From Ehretia macrophylla (Eukaryota > Streptophyta > Magnoliopsida > Boraginales > Ehretiaceae): a DNA stretch of 64,000 nt. The notes under the pieces are model-generated. The model was given only the letters and a program-made list of their open reading frames with translations, was not told the DNA's origin and did no database searches. A program made the translations under genes and the position numbers. Below, piece after piece: positions 11,780 to 25,388 of the stretch; the stretch's first letter is position 1; each line of letters begins with the position of its first letter. Where the stretch lies: positions 44,675,851-44,739,850 of the forward strand of contig CM075782.1 in the NCBI GenBank assembly GCA_037974665.1, in the 5' to 3' direction.

Positions 11780-14364
11780 CTCTTCTTCTCCCTTGAAGTT
11801 GTAAAGAGTGATGATTCATTTGATTGCTTTATTAATTAACTGGTCATGATTTTATTCCTGCGTCTGTTTCTTCATTATCGTAGTAGATAATTACTTTTAA
11901 TCCCTATATTAATCTCCCCCGTTTGATTTTTCTATCGTTGTTGTTCCGTGTCTTATTCTGTTGAAGTTTTTAATTGTGTATTCCTCCCTGGAGATATTCT
12001 GTTGCAGTTTTTTTTATTCGTGGATTCCTCCCTCCCTCAGTCCCGCTCCATATTTTAGGGCTCCATTTGAGGTGTAGCCTGTCGTTTAATTTTTCGCTTT
12101 GATAGCTGAGTCAAGTAATAAAATTGAGTTCGTCCCTGTTTGACGGGTGGGTGAGTCTTGCAGTCAAGCTCCCTTTCGTCTTTGCACTCGACGGCCAATC
12201 TCCATCTTGCTCGAGTTGGATCTTGGTCTCATCATCCAGAAGTCTAGTTTGGTGATCAAGATTTAAACAGACTTCTGGATGCGAAGAGTTTCGATGGTTT
12301 GTGTTATGGTTGACATTGTTCTTTCAATCTAGGTTAACAACAATTAGTACCTTGCTTCGAGTGCTTAACTGCAGAACATTGCTAACACAGATAGGATTAT
12401 TATTTACAGTTGTATACTAAAATTAACTTTGAAGCTAAAAGTTTTTGTAAACATGCAATTTAATTAGCTGCTCAAGGTGTTATGCACATCTGAGATCTGT
12501 TTAGCCTAATTTTTAGATATTTAAAAGCATTAATGTGAAATTAAAAGTTGAAGTTAATCTATTTGGTCATTTTTAAAAGAGCTTTTAGGTAAAATTCAAA
12601 ATTAAAAAAATAAGAAATTTCAAATCGAAGCTTTCCAATATATATATATATTTTTTTCATGAAACTATTTTTATATCATGTGAAAAGCTATTTTTATTTT
12701 TTGACATAATAAGACGAAACAATTAACAACTTCTATTCAATAACAATTGTAATTAAATTTTTATTACTAAAAGCGTTATAACTTAACAAAATTTCATAAT
12801 TAGGCAAAATAGATTAATATATTATTCAGTAAGCCGTTCTAAGTAAGGGGTTCAAATAATTTCTCTCACAGTAGTGTTTCTTTAGTAACTATCGTTATTC
12901 ATAATTTATGGGACCTATGGTTGCAGCTTTTAGTTCTTGGTCTTGCAACAATTCAATGCGATAGTAAGAATGAGCTGCAGTGTAGCGGATTTGGATCCCT
13001 TGTAATGTTATAACATTATGAGAACATTATGAGAGTGATCTAACGTTGATGAAATATTCATATAATTTCATTGTAATTATATCACTATTTTATCACCACG
13101 TTATAATGTTAAGATGAGATTCAAGTCCAGTTTAGCGGTTCCTAAGCTTTCTACCGATGAAGGAGGGCTGTTGGTTTAATCTTGGCTATAGACAAGTCTA
13201 ATGTTCTCCATAGTCTTTGCAGCACATTTGAACAGAAGCAGATGGCAGTGGCCATCACAGAATATATATACGTTGGCAAAAGATTCAAAATTATAAGGGT
13301 GATGGTATAGACAAACCTCAGAAGCTTGATTTGTCTCTCCAAATATAGATAAAAAGTACCATCTTAATTATCGTTTGACCCTTGCTGATCTTTAGCATGA
13401 GTTGGTGTGTGCAATTGCACCAATCACCATAGGGTTTTTAGTTTTGAGACAGATTGAATATTGTATCTGGATTGAGGTTCTCGTCATCCAAAAAAGAAAA
13501 AAAGGTAATGGGTAGGCTGATTTTTGTTTTTGCAGTAGATCATACTACATGCTAGAGCTTTGTCTAACAATTTTTACTGTTTTTCTCTACCAATTTTTTA
13601 TGAATGTCACGTCTGGGCAGTAAAGTATATGCCTCTGTTTTGGTTTTCATAGTGGCACCCGTTGGGACGGATCGTGCACACTAATATGAGACAAAATACA
13701 TTTTTAACGTAGTTTAACTTTCAATAAGGAATTAACCTACACATTTTTAATGTAATTTGACTTCAATGAGTAATTAGTCTACGTACACAAAATAATTTTT
13801 CTATTACTCAAGGAATTGTATTTTACACATGTTTTTCCTCACTCTATCGAGTGACTCACACTTGGGATTTCTCCCCGATACAAATAGTCACACGAGATAT
13901 TAAGTAATTATAAAGAATTTTGAAGTTGATTGGTGTTTTGAACTATTTAATTGATTTACTTTCCTCCTGCTTTGTAAACATTTGTTTGTTTCTTATTCAT
14001 TTGAAAATGACGAAAAACATATAGCCAGGAAAGGATCCAAAACGAGTAGAACAAACACTTGATAAATATTTTATACCAGCAAAAAAGCATGCAGCAAGAA
14101 GAGTAGTTTTCATGTAACAATAAAGTTGTCCTCATGCTGCAATCGGAATATTACGAGTTTAAATCATAAAAATAGTATATTTTGTAAAAATGTAAGATAA
14201 GATTGTGTACGGTAAACTTAAAGTAGTTTCGACTTTTTTTGCACCCTGTACTTAGCGAGAACTTTTTGTATCGACCTGTCCTTTTGAAAAGAACATAGCA
14301 CAAACCATCCTTCACAAAGTAGCAGCACTGTTTACGATTAGACTTTGCATAGGACTACTTTCTT
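11780..14364. other. intergenic, no gene seen
   Basis: AT-rich DNA with no recognisable coding region. It holds one perfect hairpin (listed separately). Around 13680-13800 an imperfectly repeated phrase ('acacatttttaatgtaatttgactt'-like, about 60 bases apart) suggests old local duplication. Confidence 0.5.
12233..12281. repeat. perfect 13-bp inverted repeat (hairpin, 23-nt loop)
   Basis: CATCCAGAAGTCT at 12233-12245 is exactly complementary to AGACTTCTGGATG at 12269-12281. It stands alone in mixed-composition sequence about 600 bases after the sterol glucosyltransferase stop codon. It could be a chance palindrome, a stem in a transcript or a remnant of a small transposon. Confidence 0.6.
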
Positions 14365-14829
14365 GTGTGTTTGGATTGAGGGGGAGGAAGTTTAATAAAG
14401 GAGAGGAAGGGGGAGTATTATAAAAGAAATGAGTGGAGAGGATCAAATCATGTTTGGATTGCATAATTTTATAAATGAGAGAATTGTAAAGGATGATGAG
14501 TGTTTTTTATTTGGATTAGAAAGAAAATGGAAGGGAGGGAAATTTTTTGTGTAAAATGACTTTTATACCATTTTTTATTTTATATTAAACTTTCATGATT
14601 TGATGAAGAAAAAAAGAAAAGAGCAACATTGTCATTACAACAAACAGTATTTTCCCCTCCCCCATTTTACCCCAAATCGGATGAACCATAATCTAAGGGT
14701 ATGGAGGAGTGAGACTCAGCCCCTCTATACCCCTTCCCCCCATTTCCTCACAAATCAAACAAGGTAAGGATGCAACCCTTCCCCTTACTAACCATCCCCT
14801 TCCCCCCATTTCTCCCAATCCAAACACAC
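14365..14829. mobile_element. MITE-like element with 'gtgtgtttggattg' inverted ends
   Basis: The left end gtgtgtttggattgagggg and the reverse complement of the right end (gtgtgtttggattgggagaa) agree almost perfectly over the first 16 bases. The left half is rich in gggagg and the right half in cccctccccc, so subterminal parts are also roughly complementary. No gene inside. I see no convincing target duplication. Confidence 0.65.
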
Positions 14830-17740
14830 TGTAGTCACTTTGTTGTCTGTTCTTTTTTTCATTTTAGAATTTTTTTGTTGGTCAAGCATTTTGGGCCGAC
14901 GAAGCAAACTTATCAAGGCTCACTAGATGGATACAAATTATCCAAACCCATGAAGTCCATAATGAGTCAAAATTGGGCTAGAGCCAATTAAATTATCCAT
15001 AAAGTTGGGAGTTCTGACATGAAATTCCGTCATTCACTAAATAAATATATATGTCGTGTATAAGTGAATTTATCAATTAATGGTTGAATTCTATCAAATA
15101 ATCTAATGATTAGATTCTCCCAAATGGGTTCTCACATCATCAAAAAATAAAAAAATCATCCTTTATTTAATTAATTAATTATCGGAAATATTGTTCCGAA
15201 TGGGTTGGATGCTTAGAGAGCCCAGGTGTTCAACATTGTTTACAAGTAAACAAAAAAAAATAAAATGTTGATTGAATACATGTCATGCACTCTTTCCACC
15301 CTTTTAGAACACCAAAAAAACAACAATTTTGTCCAGTAAAAAACAAAAGTTCGATAAATTAATTGAAAAATTAACAAAATGGACTAATGAAATAAAAAAT
15401 TTGTTCAGTAACTGAATTGAAATGAATGGACATGTTTTGATTTTAGAACTGTATTATCAGTTCATATTAGTAGATTTTGCTAAAATTGATTTAGGTTTCC
15501 TTTTCTTAAAAAAAAATTAATTAGTGTTAAAAAAATTCAATAAATACTATTGGATGCTCCACGTGGGCGATTTACTCGCATATGGACAACAGGTTAAAAT
15601 ATTCTAAAGACCATTCAGTGTATTTGTTTCATTAATCAAGATCGTACTATTATGTTAAACCATAGCATTTTGTTTTTATTTTTGACGTGATAGATGTCAA
15701 AACTGTGGTTTAAATTTAGACTCTCTTGAATGTATGATAGCTTTGTTAACATATACGTCACTATAATATTTTACTTCTTTTACAATATTTTATTTGAAAA
15801 ATTAAAAAATCGTTGCAATAGGCATGTTATTGCAATGGTTTTAACTGTTGTATAAACTAAAAACTTTTAAAACATTACTTTTTAAAATTGATGCTTATTG
15901 TTTATAAAAAGAAAAATCATTGTAAAAGAGAATTTATAAGGAGATCATATACAACAGTTAAAACGGTTGCATAAGAATCATTTGTAACTGTTTTAATTAT
16001 TACAACATATCAAAATGTGATCATGTGATGGTGATACTAGACAAAATAGAGAACATTGGTCGATCAAAAATGTATACTACTAGACTAGTTGACATTGATA
16101 TCTACATATAATATCCATAACAATTAATATGAATTGCATAAATGCTAATCTAGCTTTAATTTTCTATCCATTCCTTGATTTTAGGAGCCATAATATAGTT
16201 TTATTGAGAGTAAGATTCTTCTTAATAATAAAAGGTTCGTAATTCTCACTCTAAAAAAGAAAGGTCACGAGATTGATTCTCGAAATATATACAACATCTC
16301 GAAAGCTTCATGGGAGGGCATGTGAGGGGAATCTGCAGCCTAAGCATCTCTGGCTATATGTCTCACTTGATGGAGGAACCCTAAAAATTATTTTCACGTG
16401 CTCATGCTTATGCATGTGCCTTTAAACAATTAGCTATAATCTGGCCTACATATATACGGATGGTAATTAGAACATCAAAATCTATTTGGATTGACATTAA
16501 ATCCACGTATTATTAACTTCAAAAAAGACGTTTTTGCAAGTATCCAATGAGATTAAGGAAATGACACGCAATTGGTACCATTGTAATATTCTATATTAGT
16601 GGGAGACATAATTAGAATGTGATTTGTACGTAAGTCACTGTTATGAATTTAAGTAATATTTTGAATTAACAATTTTTTACCAGCAGGCTCAAAACAATTA
16701 GTTCCATACTAATTTTATTTGTGGGTTTAAATTTTTGGACTTGAGATCTTTAATCTCGTTGGTAAACTAGAGATTCTAAACCTGAGGACATGACAATCGC
16801 AAACTTATTACAGTTTGCATAAAGCATAAAACAATATTAGGCAAGAAATAAACTTGAAAAAATCAACAAATAACATAGAAGTAATCCTTTTCTTTTTTTT
16901 TTTTCTTTTTAATTTTTTTTTAATTCAAAGAAGACTTAAACTATTTAATGTCATTTAAAATGTTCCGTATAAAAATTATTGTCGAAAACTCTCACATCTA
17001 ATCGCTTCCACATACTGCAAAACATTAGCCATTCTCCTAACATATTGAAGTCGGCGAGCTGAATGATGACAGCCTATCCAGACATACAATGAGCTACACA
17101 AAAATGTAAGGTTCAATATTACTTCATACAAGTTCCTTTGGTTGTGAGACATGCCGTCTCCAATTATCCAACCCATTGTATTATGAAATAGCACCTATAA
17201 GTGTTATACGGTTTAGATCTCATTTGAATCAAAAAATAAAATAAAATAAAAGGCTCAAATGTTAATTTTGTATTAAGAATTCACAACGTTAATTAAATTT
17301 TATAGATGATTCCTTGTATAGACCCTTGAAAAGAACTAAAACAGAAAAATAGATTCTCTTTTCTGATATAGTTGCCTTCACTAAACTTCAAAAATACTTT
17401 AAAATTAGTCTGTAAAAATACTTTTAAAAGTCTTTACTGATCTCCAAAAATACTTTAAAGCCCTCAATGGCCATCAAACATACATTAAATTTATCTTAAA
17501 TTTATGTTTTTTTAGTTGGAAAAATAATTAATCTCCACTGATTTATCAATTCTTGTTTTGTAAACAAACTTAGTTCTTATATAACTTTCATCGGTGAAAA
17601 ATTCTAGATCTACCCATTAATATAAGGCTTCCAGTCAATGTTCCAAAAAATAGAAATCTATCAAGTCTAAATTTAATTTATCACTAGGCACTTGCATTTG
17701 GAGTCTTTTGTCCATTGATCACATATTAGTCCTCATCATC
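14830..17740. other. intergenic, no gene seen
   Basis: AT-rich. Around 15858-15970 the phrase gttttaactgttgta and its complement tacaacagttaaaac lie about 80 bases apart, possibly the core of a decayed DNA transposon. A degraded tRNA-derived repeat may lie at 16215-16382. A 72-codon open frame on the minus strand (16976-17194) resembles nothing I know. Confidence 0.45.
16215..16382 (+). mobile_element. possible degraded SINE
   Basis: The phrase ggtcacgagattgattctcg (16263-16282) resembles a decayed RNA polymerase III B box. It is followed by the 'catgtgaggggaatctgcag' and 'tctggctatatgtctcac' phrases I associate with plant SINE bodies. No clear A box or target duplication was found, so this is tentative. 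Confidence 0.3.
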
Positions 17741-17949
17741 CACTACAATAAATTTTGCGTCGGAGATAGCATATTTCTGTCTCATTTTCATCTCTAATTT
17801 GGAAAAGAAGACGAAAATGTGTCGTAACTTTTTGCACCGTCTCCAAACCATATCCAAATTGTCACATCAAAATTTTCGTCTTATTTTTGTCGCTTTTTTG
17901 GCGACGGAAAGGATACGGACCGTCACCAAATATAGTTTTTCTTGTAGTG
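17741..17949. mobile_element. CACTA-type MITE with 3-bp target duplication
   Basis: The left end CACTACAATAAATTT and the reverse complement of the right end CACTACAAGAAAAACTA match the CACTA (En/Spm) terminus. The element is flanked by ATC on both sides (17738-17740 and 17950-17952), the 3-bp duplication this superfamily makes. At 209 bp it is non-coding and must rely on a transposase made elsewhere. The phrases 'gcgtcggag' and 'tggcgacggaaaggatacgg' inside are typical of the short subterminal repeats in these elements. Confidence 0.85.
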
Positions 17950-17952
17950 ATC

Positions 17953-19270
17953 TTAGAATAGAAATAGAAAGCTTAATTTGTAAGTTCTATATATAGAAAG
18001 TTGGACCAGTAGCAATGTTGGCTTAGATTCAATAACAAGCACTTGAAAATCCAATCTATCAAATCCTAAACAAGTGTTACTGAAAAAAAAGGAAAAAAAA
18101 TGCTCACATAAGTCTGCTAAAGTTTGAGCCATTAATTAATCCCACATCATTATCAATCAATTTAATGCTTAAAACACTATCAGTTGTGCTACATCCATAC
18201 CATTCTTGTTGTTCTTCTTTGTCATCCACTTATTTTGTTGGCATAACCACCTAATTCACGATGAGCCCACCAATTTTCTGGCAAAATGACTACGGTTAAA
18301 AACCATCGATTCTTCACTTTAGCGTTATGCGCTTTGCTTCGTTTTTATAGAAAAGAATACTTAATGAGTGTTTGACCCTTCAAAAATGATGAGGGAAAGA
18401 CTGAGAGAAATGCATTACCAAGGCACATGTACCTTTAGGAGAATGAAAATTGAGTGGGAGCTGCAGTTTCTATTGATCTTAAACTTTTTTATCTTTTGGT
18501 ATAATGAATTATAATAGGTCCTTATTCGATCATTTCACTCAACTCTTAGGTGACCCGATCATAAATTATTTTCAATATATAAGTCGTTTCAGGGTAATTT
18601 TTAGGGTTTTTTAAATTAAAAAAATCAATTAATCCCTACTGAAAAAAAAAATTGTATATAAATGATAAATTTTATATTATAACAATCATCGAAACAAAAA
18701 TTCTAGACCCGCATGTATCAGCATTTAAGAGCTACTCATTATGATTAGTGAACCAAAGCTGTCTTTGTGAATGATATGCAAAAATTCCAGCGCAACCCAT
18801 TGACACAGCCATGGATCATGTGGTATTGTTATCGTGTTCACCACCAAACTAGAGGCCAGCTAAACATCTCTCGTGGGAAGTGCACAGCAAAACAAGGGAT
18901 CATATGTTTCCAGGTGTCGAATGCCGTGTATTGTTTTCCAAGTCTTTTTTTTATTTTTTATTTTTTATTTTTATTTTTTTTATGTGTTTTTGGTCTGTCT
19001 AGTTATTATCCACAACATATACTTGTATCAGCCCACATGGTATTATTCAAAATATGACCTCATTTTCATTCACAAATACACACAAGTCCACGTGACTTGA
19101 TTAGTTTCTGACTTGTGCTTGTTTCTCCACCATGCTCACCACAAGTTTATATTCCCATTTTTATTTTTTATTTTTATAACTTCAATCAATATGCTGCCTA
19201 AGTAGAGAGTCTAGAGACCATTGGGTAAATAATAATTTATTATTACGGGACGAACACATATCACTATTAT
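17953..19270. other. intergenic, no gene seen
   Basis: Mixed AT-rich DNA with no recognisable coding or RNA gene. The open frames near 18767-19100 run into low-complexity T/A tracts and look accidental. Confidence 0.5.
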
Positions 19271-19845
19271 GATATTCCAATTTTCAAAGATCAAGAATGG
19301 AATAAGCCTTATCCTCTTTATCGACAAGTAAAATAAGTCATAAACACAATTTTTAGAGACTGTACGTTACCTATTACTAGTTAATGTAATATCCCAATTC
19401 TCAAAGGCCAAGAACGGGACAAACCTTACCCTACTTGATCGACAAGTATAATAAGTCATAAACACAATTTTTAGAGACTGTGCGTTACCTACTACTAGTT
19501 AGTGTGATATCCCAATTCTCAAAGGCCAAGAACAGGACAAGCCCTACCCTATTCGATCGACAAGTATAATAAGTCATAAATACAATTTTAGAGACTATAG
19601 GTTACCTATCACTAGCTAGTGTGATATCCCAATTCTTATAGGGCAAGAAGGGGACATGCCTTACCTTACTTGATCGACAAGTATAATAAGTCATAAACAC
19701 AATTTTAGAGATTGTACATTACCTATCACTAGCTAGTGTGATATCCCAATTCTCAAAACCAAGAACGGGACAAGCCTTACCCTACTTGATCGACAAGTAT
19801 TATAAATCATAAACACAATGTTTAAAGATTGTATGTTACCAGTAA
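19271..19845 (+). repeat. tandem repeat, five copies of a ~117-bp unit
   Basis: Units begin at 19271, 19388, 19506, 19623 and 19740 (spacings 117, 118, 117, 117). Each runs through gatatcccaattctcaa, a cttgatcgacaagtataata block, 'agtcataaacacaattttta' and 'gttacctaycactagytagt'. The first copy is the most diverged. The unit has no open frame. It is a local minisatellite-like array, or the inside of an undefined element. Confidence 0.9.
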
Positions 19846-22800
19846 ACATAGGATATATCAGTTACTTCAGCAATTGGTACAATTTGTGTGACTTTGAGGA
19901 CTTCTCGATAAAAGACTCAGACATGAGAAAAACTGCATTCTGTGACATTAAGTTTGAGTTTCATTATAACAGATGAAACTTTTTGCGTAGTTGTTTCTTC
20001 CCAGTAATCTCTAAGCAAGCTAGCAAAAGGAAATTGCAACTTCTAAACGATTTAAAATCTTTTATAGGTTGTGAGATATATGAGTAGCGTTGTAATCTTC
20101 GGGCATAAAAGTGTCTACCGTGCCATATATTTCTTCAGAATCTATGCAATTGATATCGTAGAGTTTTTTTTTTTGGAATAGCTAAGCATCATAGCCAACT
20201 TCTAAAACAAGATTGAGTTAAACATATGGTTGGACAAGATCAAACTAAGGTCCAATTGTAATACCATAATAAGAAATTAACATCAAGTTTCATCTTAAAA
20301 TCAAAAGATGTTAAATAAGATAGTCTAAAATCATGTATATATATTTGTCTTAAAATTCGTTATTTATTCATGTAAAACATTAAAATTCTCCAACACATAT
20401 TATACTCAATTTTCTCCCATAATGTGCAAATAAGGTCTCTGGATTAGCTTAATCTATGTATGATTTTTCTCTTTTTTATTTCTTCCATTGTTTAGTCCAT
20501 CAATCTATTAAGTTTGAAAGGATGGAAATAAGCCCTTATTCTGATCAAATGGAAAAGAAATTAATATGTAGAAAAAAATTGAAAAAAGTGTCAGATTTGT
20601 AAATTAAGTGAAATTATTTGAAATTTCTTGGCGTGAAATGAAACGATCAAAGTATAGCATGATTGAAGTTGAGTGGCTTTATGATGGTGAGAGGACTATT
20701 GCATTGATTTACTAGAACTTCGGAAATATTTGATATGCTTCATCACTATTTTTTTTTTCTTTTTAACGATAACTCACTTTAATTAAGACCTCATTAGATT
20801 CATCCCAAACCTATAAATTTTATGGTATAATGATATCCTATCTCATGCTCTGAATCCATAAAATATCAGATAATATTTGTGATAAAATGACATAAGTTCA
20901 AAATCACATGCCTATGCTCTAGACGAAGACGATCACTCTTTTTTTGTTCTTTCATCAAATAGTCTGTTAGCTTTGGTCAAACTTAATCTATAAAAAAATT
21001 CTTCCAACAATGTAGATAGAACTGACATTAGTCCGTGAAAGAGATGTGAACTTCATATGTGTGTGGAACTTACCCCGTGTGGATGACTGATATCAATCCG
21101 GCCCAGCCTTTTGGAAGAGTTTTTCTTATTTATACGTATGGCTCGGTGCAAGGGTGGATCTCACTAAAAAGAATTTTATATATGTTGGTCTACAAGTCTT
21201 GGATAAGAATTTATACAACGCATTAGAACACCCTTGAAAGTAAGTCGTATTTCATAAATATAATATCTATCTAGTGTGATGTATGGAATATATAACAAAG
21301 GTGGAGTATTTTTATTAATTGGTCATATAAACTCGAGTTGAACATCTAATTACTTCGATTTGAATTATCCAGAGAATACCTACTATATAAAAAAAAAAGA
21401 CAATCAATGAACAAAGATCTCAAAGTTGAATTGCATTTCTAGATGACTAGTCATTTTTAATTTGTGCTCGAGAGAGAGGGGTGTTAGTGGCGGTGGTAGG
21501 TGGTTAGAGACGCCTTGTGGAACTTGGTGGTTTATCCACTGGTTTTGATTTCAACTCGATCATGAATATATCAAATGGCCAAAGTTAGCAAACAATTGTA
21601 TATATGTAGGATAGTGACTTATATTCACAATCGTCATCTTATCATTAATGAAGTTATCAAAAATGAGTTGAAATATCCGAACCCACATCGATCCAAATTG
21701 GCTATCTCTTTCAAAACCAAACCAAAAGATCATTCTTAACCGTTGTTGTTGGTATAGTAGTTTCGTGACACATCAAATTTTGCACCAAATGCAACTTTTG
21801 ATCATGATCTAATTGGATTTCACGGCATTGGTTGTGTCCAATATGTCAAACCCAAGTGAAAACCTTATGACTTAGATCAATACCCCATGTAAGCGGATTG
21901 ATATCAGTTCAAACTGTTTTAGAATATCAAGTTATCAACTCGTGAATAAGAGATAATTTGCGGTGAAACACTTGGGGGCTGAAGCATAGGCTAAAGACTT
22001 AATGACGTGTCTAGTTCGAATCAGTTAAGAAGTTAATTTATATGAGACTAATTTTTGTAAATCTTGTGACTAATTAACATGAACAATAGAAAAATGTATT
22101 GTGACTAATTAATTTGACCCATGCTTTTTTCCATATGGAATTATGTATCTTGGAATTTGACACTCCGGATGTGAGCTCGAAAGACTTTCCAAAAAGAGTT
22201 TCATGTTATTGAGAAAAAAAAAATGAGAATCATCAATAGTTAGGAGCGTGGAAAACTCTGCCTTTCTTTTCTTTCTTATTCGTTATTTAATATTCCATTG
22301 CACGCTATAAGGCTTATTCCTCGATCTTTCATGAAAATAGAACAAAATCTGGATCCATATAGCACTGTCTCTCTGTTAGTATGTGCGTGTGATTTTTATT
22401 TATTTATTAATTTTCATTAAGGTCAAGATAATCCCACATAAAACCTTGGGACTAGTTTGAACTCCCGGAAAAATCATAAAACAAAAGAAATGAAAGAGTT
22501 ATAAAGAAAAAGAAAAGATGAGAATTCTCTTGTTTAAATTGCACGAGACCATAAAGAACAGGGTGATCATAAAGGATTTTGTATTGTTTTATTTAAAATG
22601 AAATAAAAATAAAAAGTGGGTAAATTTTATATCTAATTTGAAGAGAACGAAAGAATGAGAATTTTGACTTTCTATCCTTGAACTTTTCTAAAAGAAATTA
22701 TTTGAACTCCTTGATTCCTCTCTTTCCTTTCCCTTATCCCCATTTCCTAACCCAAACAAGCCTAAGAATGGCAGCGGGTCAGATACTTACTAAAACTTGT

Positions 22801-24190
22801 AAACTATGAACCCAAACTCATTTAAATTATTTTTTTCAAACCCACTAAATCCGACAGTGTTAAGTTACTTAACAAACCCGAATTCGATAAGCATTTAAAA
22901 ATCTGTAGATACCTGACACGAGTCGTTAGTGAATTTTTTTAAGCAAACAAAATAGCCTATTTTTTTTTTTAAAGCATATAAAATTTAAATTAGAAAAATA
23001 AAATTTAAATATTAAGAAGACCTAATAAATAAATAAATAAAATAACAATTATTTAATAAATAAAATATGATAAGGTCCAACATAAACAACATAGTACAAT
23101 ATTTGTCTATAAATAAATAATCATTCTCACTAAAATTAAAAATAATAAATTAAATTTTTTGTTCATAAACAAATTCAAATCAGTCTAAACATAATAGAAG
23201 TATTTAAAAAAATCTTTTTGTTGAGAAGTTATCATATTTTCATAAAACAATCTAAAATAACATTGTATTATAAGTGTGTGTATATAAATATATAAATGTT
23301 TTTATTAATTTATTTTTTTACTAAATTAATAATCTAGTTTTTGAGTTTCGGAGTTTTTTTCACTACTATTATCAAACTTTATCTGACTATCAATTGGTAA
23401 CCACTTATAAAAATTAAACCGTGATGGATATCTCATCGATTTCTTGAATGAGTTTATGATCGGGTGAAATACTCATCTACCCATTTTCATCCCTAAACAA
23501 GCCCTTTCAAGAATCAACTAATATAATGAACATGTTTACATCGCAATCCTCTCTTAATTTCCCATGAAATTTTTTTCATTTTAATGAGGGCAAGAAAAGA
23601 ACACCCATCCACCCCAAACACCAGAGCCGACACCAAAGGGGGAGCAGGGGCCTCGTCGACCCTCCCAAAATTTTTAATTTTAAAAAAAATATCTATATAG
23701 TATATTTAAAAAAATTAACGGTTCTCCTTATTTTTTTCAAAAAAATTATGTAATACCATTAAATTTTTTTTTAAACTTTTTTAATATTAAAATTTTAATT
23801 CCGCCTTGCCAAACACAATCCATCCGGCCGAGGCGTAGAAGTAGAATGTGAAGTTTGACACTGGCATTTTTTGGTGTTTTGCCTTGGTTGGGATGGTCAA
23901 CTCAAAGAATAGTTAAATAAGCAATTGACATTTGACATGATGTATTCAGACCTTTGATTGATTGAAATCTGTAGTATAACTTTGTTTACAGGGAACAAAA
24001 AAAAAAAAAAAAAAAAAAAATGATGTGATTGTTTAAATTCTTAAATTCTTTGTCATAAATCGTGGTCCACACAACTTAAAATCCCATTGGCGAAATCCAG
24101 TCTTATATATATTGATTGACAAACATCACTATTATATGATTCAATGCTACAAGAGTCGAGAAATTTGTGCAACATAAAAGGACATTTACA
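19846..24190. other. long intergenic stretch, no gene seen
   Basis: About 4.3 kb of AT-rich DNA without a coding region I can support. Around 23620-23830 a phrase (gggggagcaggggcctcgtc, then poly-T/A) looks like an old dispersed repeat. A run of 23 A residues lies at 23998-24020, with no sign of a retroposed body before it. Confidence 0.5.
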
Positions 24191-24550
24191 GGGTAAATTA
24201 CATAAATAGTTTTTATTATTTTTTAAAAATTTTAAAATCGTATTTATTATTTAAAATTATATATATTTTTTGTTATGTCAAAATTAATGAATTTAGTCAC
24301 TATTATTTAAAAAAATAATAATTCAGTTCCTATTTTTTGCAAAAAAAAATTCAATATAGCTAATTTAAATAGAGACTAAATTGATTTGTTTTTTTTAAAA
24401 AATAATAGAAACTAAATTGACTATTTTAAACGATAGAGATAAATTTGAAATTTTTGAAAAATAGCAGTGACTAAATTGACTAATTTTAAATAATATAGAC
24501 GAATTAAAAATTTTTGGAAAAGAATAAGGACCATTTGCTCAAATTTTTCA
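24191..24550. mobile_element. MITE, 'caaatagtcc' family, diverged copy
   Basis: It starts gggtaaattacataaatag and ends with an 'aataaggaccatttgctcaa' phrase, the same order as in the well-preserved copy at 34136-34548. The inside alternates 'actattattt' and 'aaataatagaaactaaattga' as an imperfect palindrome. It is more decayed than the other two copies. Confidence 0.5.
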
Positions 24551-25055
24551 AAAACTACAAATTCCGAAATCAAATCCTCTAATTTTTTATTTTTTTAAAA
24601 AAATAAGTATACCTCAGTAAAGCCATAACTTGTTCAAAATATCAAAGTGTTTGGCGTTACATTCTTACGTGAATTCATTTATACTTTATCTTATTATGTA
24701 GTTACGGATTTTTTTTTTTTAATTTGAAGAGAGGCCTCTAAATATTTAGTTACAAGTGATCAACAGAACCATGTAACACTTGGCAAATTCATATGGCGAT
24801 TACAATGAACACCCAATTTAATGAGATTTAAATTTTAATTTCTCAATTATCAGGGAGAAGAATTCATTATTAAATTATTTTTAAATTTCTGCCACCTGTT
24901 ATATTGATTTAGAGAAAATACTAAAAAAAGATAAAATGGAACGGCGTAGCTCTGTATGGATGTGTGGGCCCCACACTCGTGTAGACCCCACGCCCTCTAT
25001 GCTGACAATGCAATTTGATTGTTCAAAAGGCCGATCCTAAATTTAGCTTAGCTGA

Positions 25056-25188
25056 TGACGTGGCGGAAGTGGTCCCCAAGCGGTGAATGCAAAATCAGTT
25101 AAAAACGTTGAGAGTAGTTTGAATGGTGAGAGACCAAAAGCAATGGTCTTGGTTTGGCACGTGAGGGGGCCGACGCAGCTGACACGTG
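25056..25188 (+). promoter_or_regulatory. cluster of ACGT-core (G-box/ABRE-like) motifs
   Basis: TGACGTGG (25056-25063) and two CACGTG G-boxes (25158-25163 and 25183-25188) lie within 133 bases. These are binding sites of plant bZIP/bHLH factors. The nearest gene start is the pectate lyase ATG 1.5 kb downstream, so a link to that gene is only a guess. Confidence 0.35.
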
Positions 25189-25388
25189 AAAGACCAAACC
25201 CACTGTGATGCACGTAAAAGAGGAAAATTTATTGGGATGAAATGCAGCAAATTATTTTTTCTTGCACTTAAAAAGCTTAGTTCATGTGTCACTATTATTT
25301 ATTTATTTTTAATTCATGTGTCAATTATTCATATTCCTTTTCTGTTTGTAAAATCACTTTTGTCTGCACGCAAAATATAATTCAATAA

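Noticed and set aside
16976-17194. 72-codon minus-strand open frame
   Set aside because: The composition is plausible, but I see no known motif, splice signal or promoter context. Too weak to call.
23998-24020. Poly-A run as the tail of a retroposed gene or LINE
   Set aside because: No retroposed body, polyadenylation signal or target duplication is visible next to it.
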